Position numbers and translations under genes: made by a program
NCBI GenBank assembly: GCA_035628915.1
Contig: DASPIW010000007.1
Location: 70,008 to 134,007, forward strand
DNA length: 64,000 bases
Reading direction: 5' to 3'
Source of the DNA: JARBUG01 sp035628915
Lineage (GTDB): Bacteria; Bacillota; Sulfobacillia; Symbiobacteriales; Symbiobacteriaceae
The notes under the pieces: model-generated
Seen by the model: only the letters and a program-made list of their open reading frames with translations
What the model was told of the DNA's origin: nothing
Databases searched by the model: none
Part shown: piece by piece, positions 25,621 to 32,995 of the stretch
Layout: every line of letters starts with the position of its first letter
Position numbering within the stretch: the stretch's first letter is position 1

Positions 25621-26325
25621 GTGCGGAATCGGTTCATCCTGTATACCTGTTTAGTCGTGCTTGCCGCCCTTGTAGGCATGGCCGGCTGCAGCGGCAAGAA
25701 GCAGGCTGTCCCGACCAGGCCGGCGATCAGGCCGACGGTGGCTTCGCCTACATCGAGTATAGACCGCACGGGCTGGCCGGTCATTGTTGCGTTCGGCGAC
25801 AGCCTGACGGCGGGCCAGGGCGTCCCGTTTGACAGCAACTATCCGAGCCAACTGCAGGCGGAGCTGGACCGGCTCGGGTACAAATACCGGGTAGTGAATG
25901 CGGGCATATCCGGCGACACCACGGCGGGCGGTGTGACGCGCCTGGAGTCTGTCTTGAACCACAAGCCGGAGATCGTCATTTTGGAGTTGGGTCCCAACGA
26001 CGCCCTTCAGGGCATGAAAATCGACGTTATGAAAGCCAACCTGCAGAAGATGATCGAGGAGTTGCAGAAGCTGCAAGTCCAGGTGGTGCTGGCGGGCATG
26101 CAGATTCCGCCCAATTACGGGCCGGAGTATACGGAGGCCTTCCGGCAGTCATACGTCGACCTGGCCAAGCAGCATGACCTTCCGCTCATTCCATTCTTCC
26201 TCGACGGCGTGGCTGCCAAACCGAGTCTGAACCAGATGGATGGGATTCATCCCACCGCCGAGGGGTATGCCTATGTAGTGAAAAACGTGATGACCGTACT
26301 GGAACCGCTGCTGAAGAAACCGTAA
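25621..26325 (+). CDS. SGNH/GDSL-family esterase lipoprotein
   Basis: A 234-residue protein from GTG 25621, six bases after GAGGGAG. A lipoprotein signal is present: a hydrophobic stretch then GMAGCSGKK with the lipobox cysteine, so it is anchored outside the membrane. Block I FGDSLTAG (catalytic Ser), block II NAGISGDTT with Gly, block III LGPNDAL with Asn, and block V DGIHPTAEGY (catalytic Asp and His) are all intact. It resembles TesA-like arylesterases/lysophospholipases. It probably shares a transcript with the next gene 11 bases downstream. Confidence 0.9.
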   Translation: MRNRFILYTCLVVLAALVGMAGCSGKKQAVPTRPAIRPTVASPTSSIDRTGWPVIVAFGDSLTAGQGVPFDSNYPSQLQAELDRLGYKYRVVNAGISGDTTAGGVTRLESVLNHKPEIVILELGPNDALQGMKIDVMKANLQKMIEELQKLQVQVVLAGMQIPPNYGPEYTEAFRQSYVDLAKQHDLPLIPFFLDGVAAKPSLNQMDGIHPTAEGYAYVVKNVMTVLEPLLKKP

Positions 26326-26336
26326 GGAGGCTGTCT

Positions 26337-26783
26337 GTGGAGCTCGAGCAGATGCACAAGAAGTTTGCGGCGGACTGTTTCAACGGCACCTGGGGTTTGA
26401 TGGAGAAGATCGGCCGCACCCCGGAAGAGACCCACAAGATGATCGCCATGGCCTATGCCTCGCTCTATCACTGGGGCGAAATCGGCACACCCTTGAACCT
26501 GGCCAGGTCGCACTGGCAGATCTCCCGGGTCTGGGCGATTATTGGGGAAGGGCAGAACGCCTTCAACCATGCCATGGTCTGCCTGAACTTGTGCGAGATG
26601 GACGATTTCGGGCCCTTCGACCTGGCCTACGCGCACGAAGCCCTGGCCCGGGCGGCCATGATTCTCGGCGACGACCACGCACAGGCGTATCACCTGGGTC
26701 AGGCCTGGGAGATCGGCAGTCAGATCCCCGGCGCCCAGGAGCGGGAATACCTGTTTAATGACCTCAAGACCATTTCAGGGTAG
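26337..26783 (+). CDS. Conserved helical protein of unknown function
   Basis: A 148-residue soluble protein starting at GTG 26337 behind AAGGAGG. It is predicted to be all helix with a repeat-like layout (HKMIAMAYASLYHWGEIGTPLNLARSHWQISRVWAIIGEGQNAFNHAMVCLNLCE broken by loops), reminiscent of TPR-type solenoids. I do not recognise a named family. The high Trp/His/Cys content in one half could suggest a ligand pocket. It follows the GDSL lipoprotein by 11 bases and its 3' end overlaps the convergent histidine kinase gene by 20 bases. Confidence 0.65.
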   Translation: MELEQMHKKFAADCFNGTWGLMEKIGRTPEETHKMIAMAYASLYHWGEIGTPLNLARSHWQISRVWAIIGEGQNAFNHAMVCLNLCEMDDFGPFDLAYAHEALARAAMILGDDHAQAYHLGQAWEIGSQIPGAQEREYLFNDLKTISG

Positions 26784-27870
26784 CGGTGACCGTGGTGCCG
26801 TGGCCGGGGACAGACCGTACGGCCAGGGTTCCCCCGCAGGTCTCCGCCCGCTCTTTCATGCCCTGCAGGCCCCGGCCGCCGGGGCGCGCTTTTGCGAAGC
26901 CTTGTCCTTCATCTTCGATGATAAGGACGAGGCTTTTCTCCTGTACGGAGAGGTTCACGTGCACCGTGCGGGCCTGCGCATGCCCGGCAATGTTGTTCAG
27001 CGCCTCCTGACAGATGCGGTATGCCGCCAGGGCCACGTTGGGCGGGGGTTCGCTGACCACGGCGCCGCCGCCTTCAAACGTGACGGTCAGCCCCTGCTCC
27101 GCCTCCCAGGCCGTGCAATACGCCTGCAGCGCTTCCGTCACCCCCATTTGCTCCAGCAGGTGGGGGTGAAGCTGCTCCATAATGCGCCGCAGTTCGCCCG
27201 TGGAGCGGCGCAGGGCTTCGGCCGCTTCGCGCACTTTCGCGGCGGCCGCGGTGGGATCGGCGGTGCGCAAGGACAGCTCAAGTTTGCGCATGGGCGCCAC
27301 AATGCCGGCGCCCAGCCAGTCGTGTACTTCGCCGGCGATGCGCCGCCGCTCGGCGTCGCGGGCGTTGACCAGCTCGGCGACCCGGCCCCGGTGCGCTGCC
27401 CGCTCCCGCTCCATCGAGCGGTCGACGACGTACGTGACCAGAAAGAAGAGGCCGATGCGCAGCGCGACCAGCGCCGGTACAGCCGGGACGCCGTCCGGGT
27501 TGACGACGGCGTATATGGCGGCGTAAACCGCCGCATTGAGGCCAAGCAGACCATAGTGCAGCACGGGGCGCCCCAACGCGGGAGCGGTGAGCGACATCAT
27601 GATATAGGCCGGCCAGGACTCGGAGCTCCGCCCGCCGGTCACGGCAACCATGGCAGCCAGCAGGACCGTCCAGATGATCGAGTCATAGAAGTGGAGGGCC
27701 CGCCACTCCCGGCGGCGCAGAGGCAGTTCCAGTACAGCCGCGGCCCCGCTCAGCCCGAAGACAAGGGCGACCGGCCAGGTGCGGAACTCCAGGCGCCCCG
27801 CTCCGAGCAGGTAGATGATCAGCAGGGCGCCCCAGATCATCTGGGCCGCGTTTTCGACGGGTACGCGCAT
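26764..27870 (-). CDS. NarL-type sensor histidine kinase
   Basis: A 368-residue kinase. I use ATG 27870 (eight bases after AGGAGG); an ATG two codons earlier is only two bases from that site. The N-terminus has about five membrane helices (about 10-150). A HisKA_3 dimerisation domain follows with the phospho-accepting His in RRRIAGEVHDWLG, then a HATPase domain with NNIAGHA, DEGQGF and GGRGLQGMKERAE. It senses an unknown membrane-linked signal and should phosphorylate the divergent response regulator. The two genes start from opposite sides of a 30-base palindrome. Confidence 0.9.
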   Translation of the reverse strand: MRVPVENAAQMIWGALLIIYLLGAGRLEFRTWPVALVFGLSGAAAVLELPLRRREWRALHFYDSIIWTVLLAAMVAVTGGRSSESWPAYIMMSLTAPALGRPVLHYGLLGLNAAVYAAIYAVVNPDGVPAVPALVALRIGLFFLVTYVVDRSMERERAAHRGRVAELVNARDAERRRIAGEVHDWLGAGIVAPMRKLELSLRTADPTAAAAKVREAAEALRRSTGELRRIMEQLHPHLLEQMGVTEALQAYCTAWEAEQGLTVTFEGGGAVVSEPPPNVALAAYRICQEALNNIAGHAQARTVHVNLSVQEKSLVLIIEDEGQGFAKARPGGRGLQGMKERAETCGGTLAVRSVPGHGTTVTATLKWS

Positions 27871-27876
27871 GGCCAT

Positions 27877-27906
27877 CGCCTCCTGTTATGATCATAGCAG
27901 GAGGCG
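27877..27906. promoter_or_regulatory. 30-base palindrome between divergent kinase and regulator genes
   Basis: The 15-base arms match at 14 of 15 positions around a centre at 27891/27892. Each arm carries the AGGAGG ribosome site of one gene, and the centre TATGATCATA gives a TATGAT -10-like box on both strands. It looks like an operator combined with face-to-face promoters or start sites. Confidence 0.7.
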
Positions 27907-27913
27907 GTGTCAG

Positions 27914-28528
27914 ATGGAGACCCTCCGGCTCTTATTGGTGGAAGATCAGACCGTGGTGCGGGAAGGGCTGCGCCAGCTGGTGGAAAGCGAACCGGGGCTG
28001 ACCGTGGCCGGTGAGGCGGGCACGGTGGCGGAGGCGACAGCGCTTGCTGCGGAGCGGCGCCCCGACGTGGTGCTGCTCGATTTGAAGCTGCCCGATGGCA
28101 GCGGGCTGGAGGCCGCCCGCCGGATGCTGGCCACGCCCCACCCGCCCGCCGTGCTCGTGCTGTCCACCTATGAAGATGTCGCCCTCGTACGCTCGGCCCT
28201 GGAGCTGGGGGTAAGCGGCTACATTCCCAAGAGCGCCTCGTTCCAGGAGATTGTCGCCGCCGTGCGGGCTGCCGCAGCCGGCGGCGTAGTGCTCCACCCC
28301 GCGCTGGCCGGCAAGTTGGCGCGGCCCGGGGCGGCCGAGCCCACCGACCAGGAGCTGCGCATGCTGCGGATGCTGGCAGACGGGGCATCCTACGGAGAGA
28401 TCGGGGCGGGGCTCTACTTGAGCGAGCGGACGGTACGCAGGCACATGAATGTGCTGTTCGCAAAGCTCGGGTGCTCCAGCCGGGCCGCGGCCGTGGCCGA
28501 GGCCCTGCGCCGGGGGCTACTGGCCTGA
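27914..28528 (+). CDS. NarL/LuxR-family response regulator
   Basis: A 204-residue regulator from ATG 27914, nine bases after AGGAGG. The receiver domain (about 1-120) has LLVEDQ, the phospho-acceptor Asp in VLLDLKLPDG, the Ser/Thr switch in LSTYED and Lys in IPKSASF. The LuxR-type helix-turn-helix (about 140-200) has LRMLADGASYGEIGAGLYLSERTVRRHM split around the recognition helix. It pairs with the divergent kinase and may bind the palindrome between the genes to control its own expression (inference). Confidence 0.92.
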   Translation: METLRLLLVEDQTVVREGLRQLVESEPGLTVAGEAGTVAEATALAAERRPDVVLLDLKLPDGSGLEAARRMLATPHPPAVLVLSTYEDVALVRSALELGVSGYIPKSASFQEIVAAVRAAAAGGVVLHPALAGKLARPGAAEPTDQELRMLRMLADGASYGEIGAGLYLSERTVRRHMNVLFAKLGCSSRAAAVAEALRRGLLA

Positions 28529-28541
28529 GGAGGGGCTGCTG

Positions 28542-29474
28542 CTGAGTATCCGACTGGGGTATGCGTGTATCAACTTGAGCCTGCAGCAGGAAGAGACAGG
28601 CCCCCGCTTCAAGGCGCTCACCGCCAAACGGCTCTCGACGATGGAGCCCAGGGAGCGGCGGGCACATTTATATCAGGTGGGGCGCAACAACCTGAAGACG
28701 GTGGAAGCGATTCTGCGGTGGAACGCCGAGCGGGAAATCCGCCTGTACCGGATCACATCGGAACTGATCCCCCTGGCCACCCACCCGGTGGCGGCGGAGT
28801 GGAATTGGGCGGAAGACCTGGCCCCGGAGTTCGCTGCGTGCGCCGCCGCGGCCCGGGAGACCGGGGCTCGGCTCACGATGCACCCCGGGCAGTACACGGT
28901 GCTGAACGCCCGGGAGCCGGCTGTGGTCGCGAAAGCGGTGGAGGACTTGGCTTACCACGCTCGGGTTCTGGACCTGATGGAGGCGGGGCCGGCGTCAGGC
29001 ATGGTGCTGCACATTGGCGGCGCCTACGGCGACAAGGTGGCGGCCGCGGCCCGGTTCGTGGCGCACTTCGGCGAACTGCCTGATCACGTCGCCCGGCGTC
29101 TCTGGGTGGAGAACGACGACACTACGTGGGACACTGCGGAAGTGCTGGCCATCGCCATGGCCGTCCGGCGCCCGATGGTCCTCGATATCCACCACCACCG
29201 GGTGCTGCGCGACGACGACTGGTTCCCCTGGCTGGAGCGGATCCTGCCGACCTGGGGCCCCATCCGGCCCAAGGTGCACTTCTCCAGCCCCAGGGACGGC
29301 GCCCGCTCCCGGTCCCATGCCGACAACATCGACGCGGGGGAGTTCACCGCCTGTCTGGAGCGGATCGGCCATCTGGACCTGGATGTCATGCTGGAGTGCA
29401 AGGCAAAAGATGAAGCCCTGCTGCGGCTGCGGGCGGAGTTGAAAGAAAGCGAAAAAAGCGCCGGGCTCGTCTGA
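28542..29474 (+). CDS. uvsE: UV damage endonuclease UvsE
   Basis: A 310-residue UvdE/UvsE-type TIM-barrel nuclease. Landmarks are IRLGYACINLSL, RFKALTAKRLST, NLKTVEAILRWN, LYRITSELIPLATHP, LTMHPGQYTVLNA, LHIGGAYGDK, WVENDDTTW, DIHHHRVL and HFSSPRDG with metal-binding His, Glu and Asp. It nicks DNA 5' to UV photoproducts. There is no ATG, GTG or TTG near the start of the domain. AGGAGGGG (28528-28535) is followed by three CTG codons, and CTG 28542 has the best spacing, so a CTG start is likely. It follows the response regulator stop closely. Confidence 0.85.
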   Translation: MSIRLGYACINLSLQQEETGPRFKALTAKRLSTMEPRERRAHLYQVGRNNLKTVEAILRWNAEREIRLYRITSELIPLATHPVAAEWNWAEDLAPEFAACAAAARETGARLTMHPGQYTVLNAREPAVVAKAVEDLAYHARVLDLMEAGPASGMVLHIGGAYGDKVAAAARFVAHFGELPDHVARRLWVENDDTTWDTAEVLAIAMAVRRPMVLDIHHHRVLRDDDWFPWLERILPTWGPIRPKVHFSSPRDGARSRSHADNIDAGEFTACLERIGHLDLDVMLECKAKDEALLRLRAELKESEKSAGLV

Positions 29475-29484
29475 GCTCGGCGAC

Positions 29485-30195
29485 TTACTGCTTTCGCATC
29501 GCCATGACGAGGGAGAGCTTTCCCCCGGACGATGTGAACTCCTTGATGACGATGTTCCGGCCGTAGTTGCTGGTAATCATTTCGCTGACGGGCAGCTGAA
29601 TCGACGCCGTTTTTGCGTCAAACCAGGGGATATCCAGTTGGGTACGCCGCCCTGCCCATTTGATCAGGCTGACGGGGACGGGAATCCGCCCAACCTTGGC
29701 ATGGGTAATCAGAAACTCGACCTGCCCCCGTTCGCTGACCGCCGGCTGCAGGTCTACGGTCAGGCCGACGGGACGGTTGCGGAACTTCTCCGGCACCTGC
29801 GGGTAAGGCAGCCGCAGAATCATGTCAATCTGAAGTTCCCCTTCCGGCAGGTAGGCGCGCACTTTGCGGATGGGACTGTCGGGCTGCCGGTTCGACAGCA
29901 GGGCGGAGGCGACCATGCCGCTGAACTCCGCTTCATTCACCACAAAATCGACATCCTGGCCGGACCAAAACTGCTCGGATTGGCTGCGGAGCTGATTGGA
30001 GAGGCTGATGTATGCCACAACGCCGCCCGGGCCCTGCTCAAAGTCTTCCCGCGGTGCGACGAGGTCCGGGCCGAACCACCAGAGCACGCCTGCGGCTGCC
30101 GTCGCCAGGACCAGCAGCCACGCCAGCATTGAGACAAGAATGCGAAAGAAGCTGCGCGGCCGCTTCTTTCGCATGACCACCGACATCTTTTTCAT
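29485..30195 (-). CDS. Membrane-anchored protein, YpmS (DUF2140)-like
   Basis: A 236-residue protein from ATG 30195; other in-frame Met codons make the start uncertain. A basic N-terminus and one membrane helix (about 16-38) are followed by an outside beta-rich domain. It runs WSGQDVDFVVNEAEFSGMVAS, LPEGELQIDMILRLPYP, VSERGQVEFLITHAKVGRIPVPVSLIKW and ends LVMAMRK. The pattern of a membrane helix, a helix of the N-x-x-E type, then paired strands and a G-x-I-P-x-P loop resembles YpmS-type proteins of Firmicutes, whose role is unknown. It converges on uvsE and is probably a single-gene unit. Confidence 0.5.
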   Translation of the reverse strand: MKKMSVVMRKKRPRSFFRILVSMLAWLLVLATAAAGVLWWFGPDLVAPREDFEQGPGGVVAYISLSNQLRSQSEQFWSGQDVDFVVNEAEFSGMVASALLSNRQPDSPIRKVRAYLPEGELQIDMILRLPYPQVPEKFRNRPVGLTVDLQPAVSERGQVEFLITHAKVGRIPVPVSLIKWAGRRTQLDIPWFDAKTASIQLPVSEMITSNYGRNIVIKEFTSSGGKLSLVMAMRKQ

Positions 30196-30405
30196 CCCCA
30201 CCGATACTACGTTTTGTGTAAGTAGTTTACTGGAATAGTCACATGGACGGCAACGTTCAAAGTGCGGCAAAGCAGGTATGCATCTTCCTGGGATGGATGG
30301 TACTTCACCGCGGGCTGAATCAGATGTGTGCCATCAAATTGGCAGGCTTTTCCCTACATTTTCCAGAATCAACTCTACCATGCAGCGGATTGGGGAGGCT
30401 AGCGC

Positions 30406-30582
30406 ATGCGCCATGTCCGGCTGATAGGGATGCTGTTGGTGATTCTGGTTGCCCTTTTGATGGTCCCCGCAGCGTTTGCCGGCTCCGCTTCTGATGATGC
30501 CAAGAACCCTGAGCTAATGGAACCTGCCTGCGCTGATGGTTGCCCTCCCGGCCCCCGTCCCACCTTGTATGGAAACCGATAG
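30406..30582 (+). CDS. 58-residue secreted peptide
   Basis: A short ORF with GGGGAGG (30392-30398) eight bases before ATG 30406. The N-terminus MRHVRLIGMLL starts a hydrophobic stretch ending VPAAFAG, a classical signal peptide with cleavage after AFA at about residue 25. The mature part would be about 33 residues, acidic at first (SASDDAKNPELMEP), then ACADGCPPGPRPTLYGNR with two cysteines three residues apart and a Pro-rich basic tail. A strong terminator follows 16 bases after the stop, so it is a stand-alone gene. It may be a signalling, metal-binding or antimicrobial peptide. I do not recognise a family. Confidence 0.6.
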   Translation: MRHVRLIGMLLVILVALLMVPAAFAGSASDDAKNPELMEPACADGCPPGPRPTLYGNR

Positions 30583-30598
30583 CGAAATACTTTAGCAC

Positions 30599-30635
30599 CA
30601 GGAGCCGGGTCCCGCGGAGCGGGGCCCGGCTCCTG
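30599..30635 (+). terminator. Intrinsic terminator after the secreted peptide gene
   Basis: A 17-bp stem (one G-U pair) with a GGA loop is followed by TGTTC. Its last three bases overlap the next palindrome, so the two hairpins compete. Confidence 0.75.
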
Positions 30636-30663
30636 TGTTCGGCGGGCACTATACCGAACACAG
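30633..30663. promoter_or_regulatory. Palindrome CTGTGTTCGG-N11-CCGAACACAG
   Basis: A perfect 10-base inverted repeat with an 11-base spacer, 72 bases before the acyl-CoA synthetase start. The form suits a dimeric repressor (TetR or similar), and the spacer contains ACTATA, possibly part of a -10. No such regulator is encoded next to it. Confidence 0.55.
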
Positions 30664-30734
30664 CGCCATCCGTTTCCGTTTCTGGGATCAGGAGATGGTG
30701 ATCTTCATAGGGAAGAGACAGGGGGTGGAGGAGC

Positions 30735-32672
30735 GTGGCGGAAATTGTCTGGCGGCCCACACGGGAGCAGGTGGCGGGCGCCCGCATCACCCGCTTTTTG
30801 GAGCGCTGCGGCCTGGCGGATCTCGACGCCTTGCTCGCGAGGGCGGCGGCTGACCCGTCCTGGTTCTGGGAGCAGGTGGCTTGCGACATCGGCATTGATT
30901 GGTACGAGCCGCCGCAGCAGACGCTGGACCTGGCGGGCGGCACGCCCTGGGCGCGGTGGTTCCGGGGCGCCCGCATGAACCTGGCCCACGACTGCGTTGA
31001 CAAGCACGCCGCGGGCAGCCTGCGCAATAAGCTCGCCGTGATCTACGAAGGGGAGGATGGCCAGGTCCGCAAGTGGACCTACCGGGAACTCCAGGCGGAA
31101 TCAAATCGCCTGGCCCTCGGGCTCAGGTCGCTGGGCATCGGGAAGGGCGACCGGGTCGGCATCTTCCTGCCGCTGGTGCCCGAGGCGGTGGCGGCGATCA
31201 TGGCGGTGGCCAAACTGGGCGCCGTCTTCACGCCGATTTTCTCCGGTTTTGCCCCGCAGGCGGCAGGCAGCCGGCTGGATGATGCCGGCGTCAGGGTCCT
31301 GATCACCGCCGACGGCTTTACCCGGCGCGGCAAGACGGTCAACATGAAGGCCGCCGCCGACGAGGCGGTCGCCCTGGCGCCGTCGGTGGAGCGGGTCGTG
31401 GTGGTCCGGCGCCTGGGAAACTTCACCGCCTGGCACGAAGGGCGCGACATCTGGTACCACGACCTGACGGACGGGCAGCCGCGCACATTTGCCACGGAGC
31501 GGCTCGACCCGGAAGATCCGTTTATGATCATCTACACGTCGGGAACGACGGGGCGCCCCAAGGGGGCGGTCCACGTTCACTGCGGCTTCCCGCTCAAGGC
31601 GGCCCAGGATATGGCCCACTGCTTCGACGTGTGCGGGCAGGACGTGGTCATGTGGTTCACCGACCTGGGCTGGATGATGGGACCCTGGTTGATTTTCGGC
31701 ACGCTGATGCTCGGCTCCACCATGTTCCTGTACGACGGCGCACCGGATTTTCCCCAGCCGGACCGCATTTGGGCGGCGGTGGAGCAGCACGGCATCACGC
31801 ACCTGGGGCTTTCGCCCACGGTCATCCGGGCGCTGGCGCCCCACGGGGAGCACTGGCCCGTAGGGCGCGACCTGAGCAGCCTGCGCATCCTCGGCGGCAC
31901 CGGGGAGCCCTGGAATCCCGATCCGTATCTCTGGTTTTTCCGGCACGTCGGCGGGGGACGGTGCCCCATCATCAACTACTCCGGCGGCACGGAGACGTCC
32001 GGCGGCATACTGGGCTGCGTGGTGACGCGGCCGCTCAAGCCCTGCTCTTTCAACACGGCGATTCCCGGCATGGGCGTGGCCATTCTCGACGAGCAGGGGC
32101 AGCCTGTGCCACAGGGCACGGTGGGCGAACTGGCCCTGACCGTCCCCTGGGTCGGCATGACCCGTGGCTTCTGGCAGGCGCCGGAACGCTACGTGGACGC
32201 CTACTGGAGTCGGTTCCCGGGCGTCTGGGTGCATGGCGACTGGGCGTCAGTGGATGAAGACGGCTTCTGGTACATCCACGGCCGGTCGGATGACACCATC
32301 AAGATTGCGGGCAAGCGAGTGGGGCCGGCGGAGTTCGAGTCGGTGCTGGTTTCGCACCCGGCGGTGGCGGAAGCAGCGGCCATCAGCGTTCCCCACGAAA
32401 TCAAGGGCGAGGCCGTCGTCTGCTTCGCCGTGCTGAAGTCCGGAGGGGCGCCAGGCCCGGCCCTGGCGAAGGAGCTGAAGGACCTGGTCGCCGCCGCCAT
32501 GGGCAAGCCCCTGGCGCCGGAAGAGATCAAGTTCGTGGGCGCCCTCCCCAAGACCCGGAACGCCAAAATCATGCGCCGGGTGATCAAGGCGGCGTATCTG
32601 GGCAAGGAGCCGGGGGACCTGTCGGCCCTGGAGAATCCGGATGCAGTACGCGAGATCGCCGCAGTCCGATAG
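30735..32672 (+). CDS. AMP-forming acyl-/acetyl-CoA synthetase
   Basis: A 645-residue ANL-superfamily ligase from GTG 30735 behind GGTGGAGGAG. It has an N-terminal cap typical of acetyl-CoA synthetases (WFRGARMNLAHDCVDKH), the P-loop YTSGTTGRPKGAVH, VMWFTDLGWMMGP, YSGGTETSGG, HGDWASVDEDGFWYIHGRSDDTIKIAGKRVGPAE and a C-terminal TRNAKIMRR with the catalytic lysine. It activates acetate or another short acid to the CoA ester via an acyl-adenylate. The Ala-Lys instead of Gly-Lys at the end is a small variation. Operation with the neighbouring aldehyde oxidoreductase (aldehyde to acid to CoA ester) is inferred. Confidence 0.88.
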   Translation: MAEIVWRPTREQVAGARITRFLERCGLADLDALLARAAADPSWFWEQVACDIGIDWYEPPQQTLDLAGGTPWARWFRGARMNLAHDCVDKHAAGSLRNKLAVIYEGEDGQVRKWTYRELQAESNRLALGLRSLGIGKGDRVGIFLPLVPEAVAAIMAVAKLGAVFTPIFSGFAPQAAGSRLDDAGVRVLITADGFTRRGKTVNMKAAADEAVALAPSVERVVVVRRLGNFTAWHEGRDIWYHDLTDGQPRTFATERLDPEDPFMIIYTSGTTGRPKGAVHVHCGFPLKAAQDMAHCFDVCGQDVVMWFTDLGWMMGPWLIFGTLMLGSTMFLYDGAPDFPQPDRIWAAVEQHGITHLGLSPTVIRALAPHGEHWPVGRDLSSLRILGGTGEPWNPDPYLWFFRHVGGGRCPIINYSGGTETSGGILGCVVTRPLKPCSFNTAIPGMGVAILDEQGQPVPQGTVGELALTVPWVGMTRGFWQAPERYVDAYWSRFPGVWVHGDWASVDEDGFWYIHGRSDDTIKIAGKRVGPAEFESVLVSHPAVAEAAAISVPHEIKGEAVVCFAVLKSGGAPGPALAKELKDLVAAAMGKPLAPEEIKFVGALPKTRNAKIMRRVIKAAYLGKEPGDLSALENPDAVREIAAVR

Positions 32673-32677
32673 CGAAC

Positions 32678-32709
32678 AAAAAACGAGGGAGGCCACACGC
32701 CTCCCCCGT
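32678..32709 (-). terminator. Intrinsic terminator after the MoaD-like gene
   Basis: On the minus strand a 7-bp GC-rich stem GGGAGGC/GCCTCCC with a five-base loop is followed by CG and six T. It lies between the convergent synthetase and MoaD-like genes. Confidence 0.75.
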
Positions 32710-32715
32710 TCCCGT

Positions 32716-32994
32716 TCATCCCCCTGCGATGGGCGGGAAGATCGCCAGCTCATCGCTGTCGTCTACCTTTGTCTGCAGGCCCTCCAGGTCCCGAATCAGC
32801 CGGCCGCGCAGCATGATGTTCACATACGGCAGCAGTTCCCCCGTCCCCGGGTCGACCACGTGCTCCGCCAACGCCGGGATCCGGTCGAAGAGATGCGCAA
32901 GGGCATCGCTGACGGCGGCGCCGCTTGGCAGGGTCAGGTGTACCAGACCGTCCTTCGCATGCGCCCGCAGGTTGGCGAACAGCTTGATCTTCAT
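32716..32994 (-). CDS. MoaD/ThiS-family ubiquitin-like sulfur carrier
   Basis: A 92-residue beta-grasp protein: MKIKLFANLRAHAKDG, a central helix VSDALAHLFDRIPAL, VNIMLRGRLIRDL, and the C-terminal IFPPIAGG. The terminal Gly-Gly is the site for adenylation and thiocarboxylate formation. MoaD donates sulfur for the dithiolene of the molybdenum/tungsten pterin cofactor. It starts one base after the aldehyde oxidoreductase stop, so it is the second gene of that operon and likely a dedicated sulfur donor for its tungstopterin. No moaE is nearby. Confidence 0.9.
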   Translation of the reverse strand: MKIKLFANLRAHAKDGLVHLTLPSGAAVSDALAHLFDRIPALAEHVVDPGTGELLPYVNIMLRGRLIRDLEGLQTKVDDSDELAIFPPIAGG

Positions 32995-32995
32995 G

